Of a stretch of DNA of 64,000 nucleotides, positions 51,700 through 64,000 are shown piece after piece. The translations under genes were made by a program, and so were the position numbers. The notes under the pieces are model-generated. The model was given only the letters and a program-made list of their open reading frames with translations, had not been told where the DNA came from and searched no databases. Numbering within the stretch: position 1 is the first letter of the stretch; every line of letters begins with the position of its first letter. Origin of the DNA: Chrysaora quinquecirrha (lineage: Eukaryota > Cnidaria > Scyphozoa > Semaeostomeae > Pelagiidae); the NCBI GenBank assembly GCA_014526335.1, contig JACTAT010000035.1:2457452-2521451 (forward strand), read 5' to 3'.

Positions 51700-52830
51700 C
51701 TCATCATTATTATCATATTCATCATCATCAGCTCATATTAATCATTTTCATCATCATCATTATCACTATCATGATCATGATCATCATCATTTTCCAGTCA
51801 TAATGATTGTTTTTCATCATTATCATCATCATGATAATGATCATGATCTTCATTATCTTCATTATTATCGTATTCATCATCATCAGCATCATCATGATCA
51901 TTGTCATCATCATGATTATCATCATTTTCCAGTCATAATGATTGTTATCATCATTATCATCATCATAATAACAATCATCATGATCATCATCAGTCATAAT
52001 GATTGTCAACATCAACATCATCAACAGCACCATCATCAACATCATCAACATGATCATCATCCCAATCAATGATAATAATGATTCATTCATAATAATGATA
52101 ATACCATAATTATTTTCATCAGTCATTAGTCCAGGCCATGAACATTTTAGCAGGCGGGCGGGCGGTCAAATCGCCCTACTCGCCAAGTCAGGTGGGCGAT
52201 TTTTAAACTACTTAGAATCTCAGCAGAATGCTTTCAGAATGTACTGAATGCACATGGATTAATGTTCTACTTGATTTTTTTTGTTGTTTTTAATCTTTTA
52301 TCGCAATTTCTATTTTTTGCATTTAGTTTGACTGGATTGTGACTTGAAAACTTAGAAAACTGGTAAACTTACGAGCATTTATCACATTCCTGAAAGCACT
52401 TTGTTTATTTAATACACTAACAGGTCATTGATTCATTTAGATTTACCACTGATGTCATCAGAAGGTTAAAAGGTTTCTCTTATTCATTGTGTTCATCAAG
52501 TTGGAAAAGTTTGAAAAATACTAATTGGACCTGTAAGGAATCACTTGTTTTTGGATCCGAACAGCACATTAGATGAAAGGAGAACAACAGTTCTCATTGC
52601 TGGATGATAGGAGGGAGAAAGATCTCTCCTGAGACATTGCCCTGATAAGTATCAAAAGCTTGCATTGTAAAGTGGGGAATTGTCTTATATGGGGCAAACG
52701 TAAATTCATTATTAATATGATTATTACAGCTTTGCTTTCCTTCTTTTGCAGTTTGTGTTTCATTTAAGCTGGAAGGCAAAAATGAAGAGCTGAAGTATAT
52801 CTGTTCAAATGTTGTTATGATTTGATAACC
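50743..52830. promoter_or_regulatory. Divergent interval of VCPIP1 and KIAA2013
   Basis: Holds the two promoters and 5' UTRs. A TGATTGCAG acceptor six bases before the VCPIP1 ATG points to a noncoding first VCPIP1 exon in this interval. The centre is occupied by the ATC-rich tract at 51300-52120. Sequence from 52130 to 52830 is unique-looking and noncoding. Confidence 0.5.
51300..52120. repeat. ATC/ATG trinucleotide-rich tract, about 800 bp
   Basis: Almost wholly built from CATCAT with CATTAT, CATGAT and CACCAT variants. It contains longer higher-order duplications (for example CATCATCAGCTCATCATC twice near 51505 and 51605, and TTTTCCAGTCATAATGATTG twice near 51790 and 51925). The His-rich, Ile-rich and Met-rich ORFs on both strands are artefacts of the repeat. 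Confidence 0.97.
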
Positions 52831-55800
52831 ATGGCTTTGAAGAGTATCATTGCATCATTTTCTGACTTCCTCAAAGGGAGACTCTTCTACATCATTGCAC
52901 ATTTCTGCAATACAAGGTAGATTTTAATGTCTCTTTCATGTGTCTTCTTTGCAAAATATTTCGAGGCACCACTTTTTAATATTCCTGCCTTCAATTATTT
53001 CAATACACATATTTTTTATAAGAAACCCTTAATAAGAAACCCAGACTCTCGAATGGCCAAAAATTTAAGAAACTCCAGTTCTGGAATTCTTTTACACAGG
53101 AAACTTTTCACCACAGACAGCAAAAATGTTCCTTTAGTTCCCGTGTTTCATCTGCAATAGTGTATTGCTGTGACAAGTAGACAAACAGGAAACCCATATG
53201 CATTAAAATACGATCGATAAATGTGTTTGGAACATCATTCAGGTAGAATAACTATGTTGCCAATATGGACATTCAAGAAACTCTTAAGAAACTTTCAATA
53301 TTCGAAATTTGAAAGTTTTAAGAAACTTTCAGTACTGGGTCAATTTTCAGTTTCTTATAAAAAAATGCGTGTAATTCGTAGAACTAATCCTTCAATTTTT
53401 CTTTCAATCTAAGTCTGTGAAATGAGGAATATTTTCCCACCAGAATTTAGTAAGACGATCGCCCCATGACATAAAGCCATTGTTTCAGAATCGCGATAAA
53501 CAGCAGAAAAATTTTTCAGGCATAAAGACTTAAGAGCTTTTTTTTGTCTGAAAAGTATGCCCGAAAATGTTTCCGCTGTTTATTGCCTATAATGTTTCCA
53601 ATGTTGTGTTGTGTTTTGCATTAATGACACATTAAGAAGATAATTTTTGAAAGTAATGAGTAATTTTTCATTTCCATTTTTAGAGCAAAGAAGTTGTTTT
53701 GGCTTGCAGCAATAGGAATTCTATTTATCATGTATTTCAGTTCATCAAAGTTCATTTTGCCCCACAGACATCTACAAGTTAATCATGGAGGTCACAGTAG
53801 GTGTCATTTTTTATTTTGTTTACTGTTCATAATTTTATGAGAGCATGGTGTAAGGTCCTGGCCAAATTATCAAACATCGTTCCGTTGGTCAAACATTTGG
53901 AATTTGATTGTCATGCGAAATGCTTGACCATTTGGCTATGTCCAAAAACATTGCTAATCGAACATTTTTTGCTTGAAATAGTTTTCGGACTTTTTCAACT
54001 TTCCTTGTCGACTGCGACTAGCAGGAATGAATTGTCAACTAGTCGTAGAAATGAAACTTGCCCAACCTTCAGAAACTTTGTGCCAACTATTTGCAGTTCT
54101 AAAAGGAACTAGTTACAAGCTAGTTGCCAGAGCACCTATGTTGACAGGTCAGTTGCATGCCAATTAGCAGTCAGCAACTAGTTCTGACTGTGCAAAATGT
54201 CGACAGCAGTTGAACTCAATTCTACTCTGTGAATCGTTCGTATTCACAGTTGGTACAGTTGTATTTATGCTAAGGAAGTGTGGTCACTGGAGTCCTATGC
54301 TGACTGTTGCCAAACAATCTTATTGGAACCAAGCTGTATAACATACCCTTGCGACAGCATATTATTCAAACTGTCCTTGGAACCATAGAGCAAAGTGAAA
54401 GACTCTATTGATAATGTACTTCGCTTCTCGTGTACCAATTATGAAGGTACACTGTTATAGGATTATACTGTTATCAAGAGTGAAGATCCCAAACAACATG
54501 TGCTACATGCCTGTAGGGTCTTTCTATGGCTGTTAGCCACATCTCTAATTTCTAACGTGGTAGTGAGAAATACAGAAAGATTCTTAGGCATTTTTGTCGG
54601 ATCTATAAAAAACTACTTCAATGTGTGATTTTCCTCCAGGAAAAAGCCCAAGGTGTCTTGAAGCTATGCTTGAAAAATGGTATAAGTTAATGGAAAAGGC
54701 AGATGCCGTTGTAAAGCACATTCCATCAGATTCTGTTGATCAAGAGTTTTTGCCATTCATAGGTAAGCATCTCAAATAAGTAAGTTTTTTAAACAGACAA
54801 GACTAGACAACTAAATCGAAAGCCCCAGCCAACATAGTCATCATATCACTCAACATTTCCCTGCCCAAGATTCATGTCGACAGAAATGTTAACAAGGCTT
54901 GTCCACCTTGTTAGGTAAGCAAACATCATGTTTGAAACATTATCTTTGATGATATTGGCTGAAGTCCGATCAGGATCAGAGATTCACTCAAACCTTTCAG
55001 AATGTTATCGTCGTTTTGCCACCGTAGATGTTGGCTCGATACTTGCAAATTAGCTAAGAGTCTCACTGTTGAACAAAACAAAAAACAAAAATAGCTTTTT
55101 TAGTCGGAAAGAAGCTCTCTGCTAATTCGCTAACAAATTTTTATCTATCGACATTGAAGAGACATCAAAACCTACCAAGATAAGACATTTCCAACCGTAG
55201 TTCGAGGCTTCAGTCAAGACCACGTTTTGATACAAATGTTGACTGAAATGTTGGCTACGTTAAGTCACACTGTCCCAGTAGCGACCAATATGCAAGGCAA
55301 AATTTGTGTGTAATTTGGCAATGTATGGCCAAAGCTTAAGAAAATTGGCAACAAGCAGGGTATTACAAAATATATCCCCATATCCCTTCGAAGCCTCATC
55401 ATCTTTGAATTTTCTTCTGAGGGCCGTGAATTTAAGTCTAATTTAAAAGAGTTTCAATGATTTTTTATAAGTTTCTATCAGAACATTTTGAATTTGCTTA
55501 TTGGAGCTGCATCGAAGACCAAATTTGCACGTAACTGCATTGCAACATTACTGCAACAAGATTCGTATATTACTTTATAAGTAATTTCGTGTAATTAAGG
55601 GAAGTAACGGAAATGCTGTTTTATATGTTACGTTGTAATGTTTTGAATGTCAATATCAACACTCCTTGCTGTAATGCGAGAAAGTTAAGCATCTCTGAAC
55701 TTTCATTCCTTTTTTCAGCTGATTATAAAAATCATATATCATTCATATTGATATAAAATTGTCTTATTTCGTGCTTTTAGGAAACGGATTCATTGGCTTA

Positions 55801-58800
55801 ACACTAGAAAGAAACAACATTGGGTTGTATATCCTGAATGATACAAGAATGGGCCTTTTCAAAATTCCTTTTCCAAATTTCGTTGAATTCAAACCGATGG
55901 GCGAATCGCCAGATCCAGACGGTAAGTGAAGAGTATCAAAATGTCTAAGTGAATCCATTCTGGAAGATAAATTGAATGCAGGGACTTTTCTTACTATCTC
56001 TTTCAGTAATATATTTGTTTACACACTGGCAATATTATCGAACTAGGTAGCTATAACAGTTATGGGTAGATTTGTAGATTTGTACAGCTTGAAGTTCTTT
56101 TTCGCAGAGACATTAGTCCTTGATCTCAAAACAGGAGAAATCCATTTGTTTACTACATTCAACGGCGTAAGTGATTACAGCTAGTCCCTTTTTCTTTTCT
56201 TATCGTCCTTCCTATCCATAAAGCCCTTGCTTTCTTTTGAAATTTTGTTTGATTAAGACTGGTTTCCATATAGTCTAGACCGTCTGCGGCATTGCTTTCA
56301 ACAGTTGGATGCAATGTTATATCTAACAGAAACAAGTGTCTGCGTCGCTTGTTGCATGATGCCGCAGAAGTTGAATTTTGCACGTAGCAAAGATGCTGCA
56401 AACACAATCTTTCATTGTTAATTACCAACCATGTGATAAAGTTTTGCCAATGGAATCTAAAGTTTTGCGCGCCCTTTTGCAACACTTTGTCGAAGGATAA
56501 AGGAATCAAGCCCGCCGCCGGTGCCACAGCCATATTTTCTCATATTGAAGCATCAGCACCGGCGTCCTATCACATGCCAATGGCTATGTGGAAACCAAGA
56601 TCATCCCTGCTTCATTCTATTCTGGCGTTAGTCTTGCATCGATTCCACATCAAACCTTTTATCGATTTCTCTAGGTGAGAGAATGATGGTTAACAGTAAA
56701 GTTGGATGAACTTTATTTGTTATGCTAAACGTAAAAATTGATGATAATTTCTATAGGCAAAAGATACTTCACTGGTCTTCAATTTCCTGTATGATAAATA
56801 TTCAAATTTTCTTTTTCAGGATATTCGTGACAACTGTGTTGTAGTCAAACATACAATTTACATTCATAGAGAAATTGCTGGCGCATTGATTCAAGAAATC
56901 GAAGTCAATAATTACAGGGTTAGTTACACTGTATTGCTAGTTAAGACATTTGTAGCTAAGGCACGTCATGGAGCACGAGCACATGTTTCATTTTGGAACA
57001 TCTAGGCACTGACCCAGCGATCAAACACTGTTTGTGAAACTTGTAAAGCCAAATGTTTGACCGTTTAGAGGTATCGCAAAACATTGCTTGGGAAACATTT
57101 TTGCTTGCCCTTAGTTTAAGTAACTGGTAAATCATGCTTGCTCTATTCCTAAATAATAGATGATTTCCTATTTTCTGTATTATAGATACCGTTTTCGCTG
57201 ATTTTTGGACTCACTTGCTTTAATTGAATTTTTGTACTGGTATTTTTGCAGCCTGTTGCAATTCACGGACGATTCGAGGTGAAGAAAATAAATGACTGGA
57301 AGGAGCACATTTTTAAAGGACATAAGTAAGCTTCACATATCTCTTATATAGTAACGTCATTTTTACTACTATTGCGGTATGAGCCACAACATAAGTTAAA
57401 AATGCACGTTTTTCCGGAAACTTATTCTTTGATCGCTAGAGTGGGAAGAACAGTAAGGCCCTGGCCAAACAATCAAGCATTTATGGTGAAACATTTTTTT
57501 GCTTTACAAGCAACGTTTGACCGTTTGGCCACGTCACAAACAAGCTAAAAAACAATTTAACGACAATGGTTTGATAAACAATGTTTTGCAAGATGGCCAG
57601 ACGGCCAAACATTTTGCTTGACAAGCAAATTTAGAATGTCTGACAAACAACTTTTGGTCATTTGGCTAAGGAGCATGGCTGAAGCAGTTGACAGTAGTAC
57701 TCTTGCCAAAGCTCAGTGAATCTTCTCCTTTAAGAAATAAGATCATAAGAACCTTTGGGACAAAGATGAATTTCCTTTTGTGAGCACTGAGACCAATTGT
57801 TGCACCCATGAAAAGTGACAGTATTTTATTAGCTATAAGAATGTAATTATTAGATTATTAGTAGCTGAACAACGTTAGATAATTGATGTGATGTGATTGT
57901 TGTTATGTATAGGAACTATTTGTCGTTTCAGTATAGTGTTATTTTCAACCAATTTCTATTCTAGGAAGCCATAAGACTTTTGTTTTGGATTTCTTGTGTT
58001 ATTTCTTAAAGGATTCCTAAATTTTTCGCCAATTTTTCAAACTCGATTCGATCCCATAAAATATTTTTTTAATTCTTTATATTTTATTTGCAGAAGTAAA
58101 GAGAACAGTGGTTTCAGCGTTTCTCTTGGTCTAATCACTGGAACAGAGAAACATTCGGAAAAAATATTGGCTATAGCTAGTTCTCTTTTTGCAAAGGAAA
58201 TGAAAATGACTCAGTTAAGGTATATTTCTTTGTATGCATCTCATGTAGTCACAGATTTTTCAATTCATGAACAAGGTAATACCAACAATAATAATATAGT
58301 TTGTGTAAATGTTATAACCTCAGGTACGGCTTGATGTTGTCATGTCTATCTAGGAATCGAATATGCTGTTTACTTAATTAAAGAAAACCCAGCGCAACCA
58401 TTGTCTTGATGGTCTTATACGAACCTAACTTTGACGCCTTTTGTTTTGGTACCTTTTGGTGCAAAATTCTCCACATTGCTTTTGTAGTAAGACAAAGTTT
58501 CAGTTATTGTGGAAAGGGACAGAGCATTTTTTTATGGTCATCAATGATATTTTAGGGCTGTAAATATCAGATATTGAATATTGATGTTCAATATTAAATA
58601 TTAGTCTTCCTTTCTGATTGGCCTTATAAGATTTTATACTGATATTCTTTTCAAAATTTTCATTTTGAAAAGTTTGACTGTTGCAAGAAAATATGAAAGC
58701 TCTTCATCGCTAGTTGATATTGGGTCGTTTCGATGTTTTACTGATAAATTTTCCTGTCCTTGAATTCGATAGTTCTTTTACTATCCACGTTTTATTTTCC

Positions 58801-61800
58801 ATATATTTCCTTTGCAACTATCCATCAGTAAATCAGTTATCCTTGCATAGTCACGATGACTCACCAGCTTAAACAATCCGTTTTCACGAGGTTCAGTGTC
58901 CCGTTCCAAGCTCTCAGTCTAGATTAGACACATCTTAAAGCCTTGAATATTCGTTCAATTCTTGCAGTAACATTCTAGTTCTTGCTATTAACCCTTGTTT
59001 TTCTTAAAGCACAACAAAAATGAGCATCAAAACATCAATAAGAGAAGTGGACAGTATTCCTGTGGGCGTTTCACCGACAATTTCAGCTGCCAAAAAAGAG
59101 GCTTTTATTGAAAAAAGATCAAAGGAGCTAATTGAGGATATTAAGAAGGTAACGCTCGTGATCTTTTCTAAGATTTTCATTCTTCTAAATAAACTGCTTT
59201 TTTGCTATTTGTGTCAGCATCTAGCAGATTTACAAAGCCAGATTGGTATTACAAGGCCTTAGCCAACCAGTCAAACATTGTTTGTCAAACATTTGAAATT
59301 TGCTTATCAAGTGCTACTCGCGTCAGCATCTTTACATTAACAAAGCCAGATTGTAGTAGTCTAAGGCCTTAGCCAAATGGCCAAACATTGTTTGTCAAAC
59401 ATCTGATATTTGCTTACAAAGCAATGGTTGACGGTTTGGCCATGTTTCAAGACATTAGTCGTCAAATATTTTTTGCTTGCCAAAGGCAGAAAATGGTTTG
59501 CAAAGCAAATTCTGCTGCTTGTCTTGTGTCGAGACCAAACTGTCAAACATTGCTTCCAAAGCAAAGCTGAAATGTCTGATCAAGCTTTGTGACCTATGTT
59601 TGATAAGCAATGTTATGGGACATGGCCTAATTGTGAAAATTTTGCTTGACAAACAAAACTAAGATGTCTGATCAACAATGTTCGGTCGTTTCGCTAGGAC
59701 CTCAGATTATTCATTATTTAATAGAACTGAAAATTTCTTTAATCATAATCTACCTTTTTAGAAGCAGGGTTTACTTAAGGCTGAAGAGGAATGCAGCCCT
59801 TTTGAGAGAATTATAAACCATTTCGCTAAAGATTCATGTAAAGAAAGTTTGAATCAATTGCAATGAGTCGCTTTTTTCATACTCTTTTTTATACCTAAAG
59901 GACTGGTTGACAATGCAGAAAAGTTCATTATATGAGACTCAGATAAAAGCCTGGCAGAAGGTGAATATTGTTGTAATTTTTGGTTGTATATAGGCTGATG
60001 TCTGACTGAGTATAGAATTTATGGTCTGCCCAAGGATATTAATTCAAATTTCCTGATTAAATTTTTAGTCAATACAATATGTAAAAGGTTAAATTTTATT
60101 TGTTATTGGGAATAAGAGAGCAAAGCTTTAGCTGCATAAGCTTAAAGTTCAACTAGGCGTTTCGATCAAATGCCCAAGAGGTCAAGAAAACTTGAAGTAG
60201 CTACAGGTAAAAACTCCCTTTAAAGAATTTTTTTTCTTAATGTTGAAAAGGGATTCTATCTATTGTCAACAGAAATTCTCGTACTAGTTCAAAAGATATT
60301 GTTACTCATAACGGAAGTCCACATTGTCCACATGAGCTTTTTTCAGCTGATAAACACTTGCGCTAGTTTCCACCTAAACCTTTTCTTTTACATGGAAAGA
60401 ATTTCTGTAGCGTAGCATACGGATTTTATATGATTACTTTAGTTTCCATTGTCAGAACTGCAAAATTAATCTTAGCGTACAAAATGTCATTTTTCATTCA
60501 CTGCTTACTGTTTTTGAACTATTTTCTTCCAGTCACCTCAAGGTTGCTGTTATTTTTATAGTTGGCTCAGGAGTCATGCCCCTTAGGGAAGTCTCCCGGG
60601 AAGTCCTGTTTCCTTGCCGGCTTTTTACCTAGCATTGGTTTGGCTGTAATGGTCCCCTTGTAGTAGATGGACAATTTGAAGGGCCGGGAAGTTTATAGGA
60701 CTTGTAGAAGGCATGGGGCAGCATAAATCTCAAGTTGAAGACCAATCCTGATCCTATCAGTCTCTTACGATTTCCCTTATTATTCTTTTATTCTGTAATT
60801 TTATCGAATTTCTAGATTTGGAAACTTGGTATTCGGATAGATTCAAAAGATGATCCAGACGCTCCATCTCCTTTGAATGTGAATATAACCGAATACTACC
60901 TGTATTCCCTTTCAAGCTTGCAACCAAATGCTTCCGTTACTACCAGTATTGGCAATAGTGTTGGTAATTGCTTCCATGGACCTCCTACAATGTAAGCAAA
61001 CCTTAACTGTATACTGTTTGATTCCAGTAACCACCGTTCTTGTTACAACTTCACCTGGATAATGGTTCTCAAATGTTGATATTTTTGGAAGGTTAGGTGT
61101 TAATAGACAGTAATTGGGGAAATTGTAATTAATATACAGTGGAACCTTATTAACGGAACCTCTTTACAGTAGAGACCTCCCAACAACGGACAAATATTTT
61201 TGTACCCAAATTCGTTACTTAGTTAAAAACAACCTCAATGTAGCGGACACCTCTCCATAACGGACAATAAAATTTGTCCGACAGGTTTCCGTCATATATG
61301 GAGGTAGTCACTGTAATAAAACTTTCGATTTTCTCTTTGAAATATTGGTAGCAACTTTTTCCTCGAATCTGATTATTGCGTTTTGAAACACTTAATGTTG
61401 AGAAAATATGCAATTCGTCTAATACGACGAGACTTCCAAAAGCAGGTCTTGCAAGGGCTAATTGTTTTTCAAATAGTCCCATGGACCATAGACGGTGTGT
61501 GAAAATGGTAGAAGAAAACGTTTTTCATTTGGATATACTCCTATTTTTTCTGCAGAATTCGTGAGTGTAGTGGACCAGTTTAAATTTCATCATTTTAATT
61601 GATGATCGTGTAAGAATTTAACTGTTTGTATTGAGGAGTTTTCTGAATGCAAAAGATGCTGGAATTTTTATTTATACTTCGCAGTTTGTTGCGAATAAAG
61701 GCAGGGATTGTGCATGGAAGTGTAGACTCACCCCCAATTGGCATTGCCTGTTTTACCTCCTCCTAATGCTGCAGTAATTTAAACATTAACGGGATTAAAT

Positions 61801-63807
61801 TGATTTTGCAATTGAAATTTTGGACTACAGGCACTCTGCTCAATTCTGGGTTTTGCCACGAAGCATCGATGGTTTGGTATCATTAGCAGAAAAATGGAAA
61901 ACTAGTCTTTATGACTATGGATGTAAAGATTTGGTATTAAGAGGTATTTGCCAATATGTCAGTCTTTTCTTATTTTAGTCCTCGTTTTTCTTATCAGCTT
62001 TGTCATTGTGGTTGTAAATTTCCAGTTCAGGATCATTCAGGGACTTTAGTGATGTTGGAGAATTGCTTTGGGGGCTTAAGTAGGAAGCCTATTAGAGAAG
62101 GAGCTTGGTATGTAACTAGGAAGTGTGCTGTGCTCTTCGCCCATGGGAAACCTTTGACGACATGAAAAGATGAAATAGATTAACAATCGTTTAACCTTAT
62201 AAATCACCAGAGCAAACAAGGCTATTATTAATATGCATAATTAGAATCGGTTGTTTATATCGATAGGACTTAAGTAGAGGCTAGACATGAGTGCATTGTA
62301 TGCATAATTACTTTTTGGATGTCATGGTTATACATGAATAGAAAGGAGGGGTTGAAATAGATTTTTTTGGTAACTCTTTCCTCTCTTATCCATTTATTAG
62401 GTTTATTTGGACTCCAAAGAGCAATCGTCCTTAGTTTCTCTGGCCTCCAGTTTACTAAACATGGTTTGGAGCTGGCTTTGAACCCGATTTCCTTGTCATC
62501 AAATATATCTCTTCGACAAATACCGTATAAAAAGTATTCATTATACTTGAACATCAGAATTAATCCACCTGACGGGATTAAAACTGTAGAGATTCGTTTG
62601 GATAATGCGAAAGATACTGATGTATTCGCTTGTGGCTCTGCATGTGAGCAGATCGTAAAAATAAGGTAAGGAACAAAATATTTAATATACACACTTTGAT
62701 CTATAAGGAACAACTTTATTCTTTTCTAATAAGGAACTCGAGGCTGAAAATTCCGAAAAATATAGGATTTACGAACTATCCAGGCTCTCGGATGGAAAAC
62801 TCCGGATAACTTTTCACAAATAAAACTACCCAAGTTAACAACTGACTAACTAACTAACATATATAACAATTTATTTCTCGTCGTATTTCTCCATAAGACT
62901 CCATATGGATGGAAAGTTAGAAATCCAAGCAGGTTGAAATGAGTTTGCTGTGAAAATAAGTATTCAAACATATGTCACGACAAGGATCAATGTAAGGAAC
63001 TTCCAGCCTCATTTTGTTGAAAATTATGAAACTCCAGCCTCAACTCAAACCAAAGGTTCCTTGTAGAAGAAACGTGTACTAGGCTTCGTTTGATTTTATA
63101 AGCATTTGGATTTGTTTTATCCTTTTAATACAAGTTTTTAGTACAATTAAAACTATATACAGCATTGAAAATTTCTTAATGTTTATAAAAAAGATATGGA
63201 GAAATTGTTTGGAAAAAACCTCTCACATGTTCTGAACTTACAAACTATTATGCTAACAACCTTATTAAGCCCACCTCAAAATTCACAAAATATTGCTTTT
63301 CCAATATATTGTATTCACAAAATGTCATTTTGCCACTATATTTGTGTCGCGCATGCGCATTGATTTCTAGACCACAAGTGATAACACAATGTGAAAAAAT
63401 TCTAGCAGTAAGAAGAAGAAACTACTTCTATTCGCTGATGATGTGCCTACCTGCGCCTCCAAGTTCGCTTGTGGGGGCTTCCGCTCTATAGTGGAATTAT
63501 GGAAAGCTCTGAGGCTCACCTTTTGTGATACTTCTTTATTTTAGCAATGCACCATCGGTCTTCATTGCCAAGCTGACCAATCCTGTAACTCCGATTCTGT
63601 ATGTTTCTTCCAATCGTACTGACCTTGAGATCATAAATAAAAGTTCATTTATCAAGAAGGCGGTACAAGGTGAGTTTTTTGGCCAACCTTTTTCCTTAAT
63701 TTTGGATTGAAATGCACCAATCATTATCGAGGCTATTGTTCTTGTTGCTTGTCTGATCCCGAAAATTTGATTACAAATAAATTTCAGATGAATCAGAGAC
63801 GATATGA
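52831..63807 (+). CDS. KIAA2013: KIAA2013 homologue, membrane-anchored protein of unknown function
   Basis: Exons 52831-52916, 53684-53796, 54640-54762, 55781-55921, 56108-56166, 56820-56918, 57252-57325, 58094-58219, 59010-59148, 59901-59960, 60816-60991, 61831-61943, 62401-62665, 63545-63669 and tentatively 63788-63807 join in phase to about 572 residues. The ATG has a good context (ACCATGG). A single N-terminal membrane segment, LFWLAAIGILFIMYFSSS, follows near residue 32, then a large presumably lumenal part. Landmarks shared with human KIAA2013 are the Cys-Leu-Glu-Ala start of the domain, LPFIGNGFIGL, ITEYYLYSLSS, NCFHGPPTM, LFGLQRAIVLSFSGLQFT, VFACGSACEQIVKI and LTNPVTPILYVSSNRTDL. The last exon reads only DESETI before TGA, so the C-terminal membrane helix of the 634-residue human protein is absent unless a different acceptor lies beyond the window. 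Confidence 0.88.
53485..53595. repeat. Repeat family B fragment
   Basis: 'gaatcgcgataaacagcaga', 'caggcataaagacttaagag' then AGTATGCCCGAAAATGTTTC: left and right modules placed almost back to back, forming a short palindrome in KIAA2013 intron 1. Confidence 0.7.
53855..54230. repeat. Family A fragment followed by a family C fragment
   Basis: About 53860-53970 carries 'ctggccaaattatcaaacat' and 'gtcaaacatttggaatttga'. About 53990-54230 carries GTCGACTGCGACTAGCAGGA, 'aaaggaactagttacaagct' and GCAACTAGTTCTGAC. KIAA2013 intron 2. Confidence 0.7.
57005..57670. repeat. Two repeat family A copies
   Basis: About 57010-57105 has 'cagcgatcaaacactgtttg' and 'tgaccgtttagaggtatcgc'. About 57455-57670 is longer, from GGCCCTGGCCAAACAATCAA to 'ttttggtcatttggctaagg', an inverted pair, with GATGGCCAGACGGCCAAAC inside. 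They flank KIAA2013 exon 7 region introns. Confidence 0.75.
59255..59705. repeat. Repeat family A cluster
   Basis: At least two units: one beginning AAGGCCTTAGCCAACCAGTC (59261) and another AAGGCCTTAGCCAAATGGCC (59362), each followed by AACATTGTTTGTCAAACAT, ending 'ttcggtcgtttcgctaggac'. The first unit is truncated by the second. Lies in the intron after KIAA2013 exon 9. Confidence 0.8.
61135..61320. mobile_element. Pogo-like MITE
   Basis: Begins TACAGTGGAACCTTATTAAC with internal GGACACCTCTCCATAACGGA and ACCTCCCAACAACGGAC, the text style seen at ends of pogo/Tigger-type elements in invertebrates. Right end about GGTAGTCACTGTA gives a weak inverted CAGTG match flanked by TA. KIAA2013 intron; no coding. 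Confidence 0.55.
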
Positions 63808-64000
63808 AGGTTCAGACAAGCGCTTTTGACCATTTTGGCTCAGTGGAGTCGTCTCTCTTTGCTCTCTCAGGCATTCTAAGTTCGAGTACCATCATGTGCC
63901 AATCCTGAAAAGTTCACTGGCACATTTTTTATATAAGCAACCTTGCTAAAGCCTCACTAGTAAAAGTTTCTGAAATTTTCTATTGTCTTCTATTGTTTAA
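63808..64000. repeat. KIAA2013 3' flank with a tRNA-like SINE head
   Basis: Bases about 63838-63898 read TTTGGCTCAGTGGAGTCG, then a gap, then AAGTTCGAGTACC, fitting pol III A and B boxes of a tRNA-derived SINE at suitable spacing. Nothing else is evident before the window ends. Confidence 0.4.

Noticed and set aside
51404..52072. His-rich 222-residue ORF and matching Met- and Ile-rich ORFs
   Set aside because: Pure translation of the ATC/ATG microsatellite on both strands.
59762..59867. Possible KIAA2013 exon reading KQGLLKAEEECSPFERII
   Set aside because: It ends in TGA, and exon 9 joins exon 10 (59901-59960) in phase without it. It may be a rare alternative end.

Overview
The window is animal nuclear DNA. 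It is AT-rich, its genes are split by many short GT-AG introns, and small non-autonomous repeats are scattered through the introns. The encoded proteins are conserved animal ones: an LC3 end exon, DPH2, a MINDY1/2-type deubiquitinase, COX18, NSF, VCPIP1 and KIAA2013. The repeats and gene structure suit an early-branching marine metazoan such as a cnidarian, but that placement is inference from general look only.

Layout. The seven genes alternate strictly in strand: LC3 (+, last exon only, 224-383), DPH2 (-, 1027-9466), MINDY1/2 (+, 11035-17483), COX18 (-, 19244-20443, single exon), NSF (+, 20902-38234, 29 exons), VCPIP1 (-, 39832-50742), KIAA2013 (+, 52831 to about 63807). This gives three head-to-head intervals (9467-11034, 20444-20901, 50743-52830) that probably hold divergent promoters, and three tail-to-tail intervals. 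All coding exons were rebuilt by hand from reading frame, splice sites and phase. DPH2, MINDY, NSF and KIAA2013 splice with consistent phase at every junction.

Oddities. DPH2 carries a tandem copy of exons 2 and 3 that cannot be used together with the original pair without a frameshift, and it has a cysteine-rich insert. An NSF intron holds a TRAF-type MATH domain fragment and a decayed copy of NSF's own exon 21. VCPIP1 has two single-base losses and a 62-bp frame-breaking tandem duplication, a 12-residue coding minisatellite, and an intron filled by convergent HECT-like and DDE-integrase ORFs that look like a DNA transposon. KIAA2013 appears to end before the C-terminal membrane segment of its human counterpart.

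Function. Most genes are housekeeping: autophagy (LC3), diphthamide synthesis on EF2 (DPH2), ubiquitin removal (MINDY, VCPIP1), cytochrome oxidase assembly (COX18) and membrane fusion (NSF, VCPIP1). Between and within them lie at least five families of short interspersed repeats, several of them palindromic or with terminal inverted repeats, plus microsatellites including an 800-bp ATC-rich tract. I saw no rRNA, confident tRNA, CRISPR array or prokaryotic feature.
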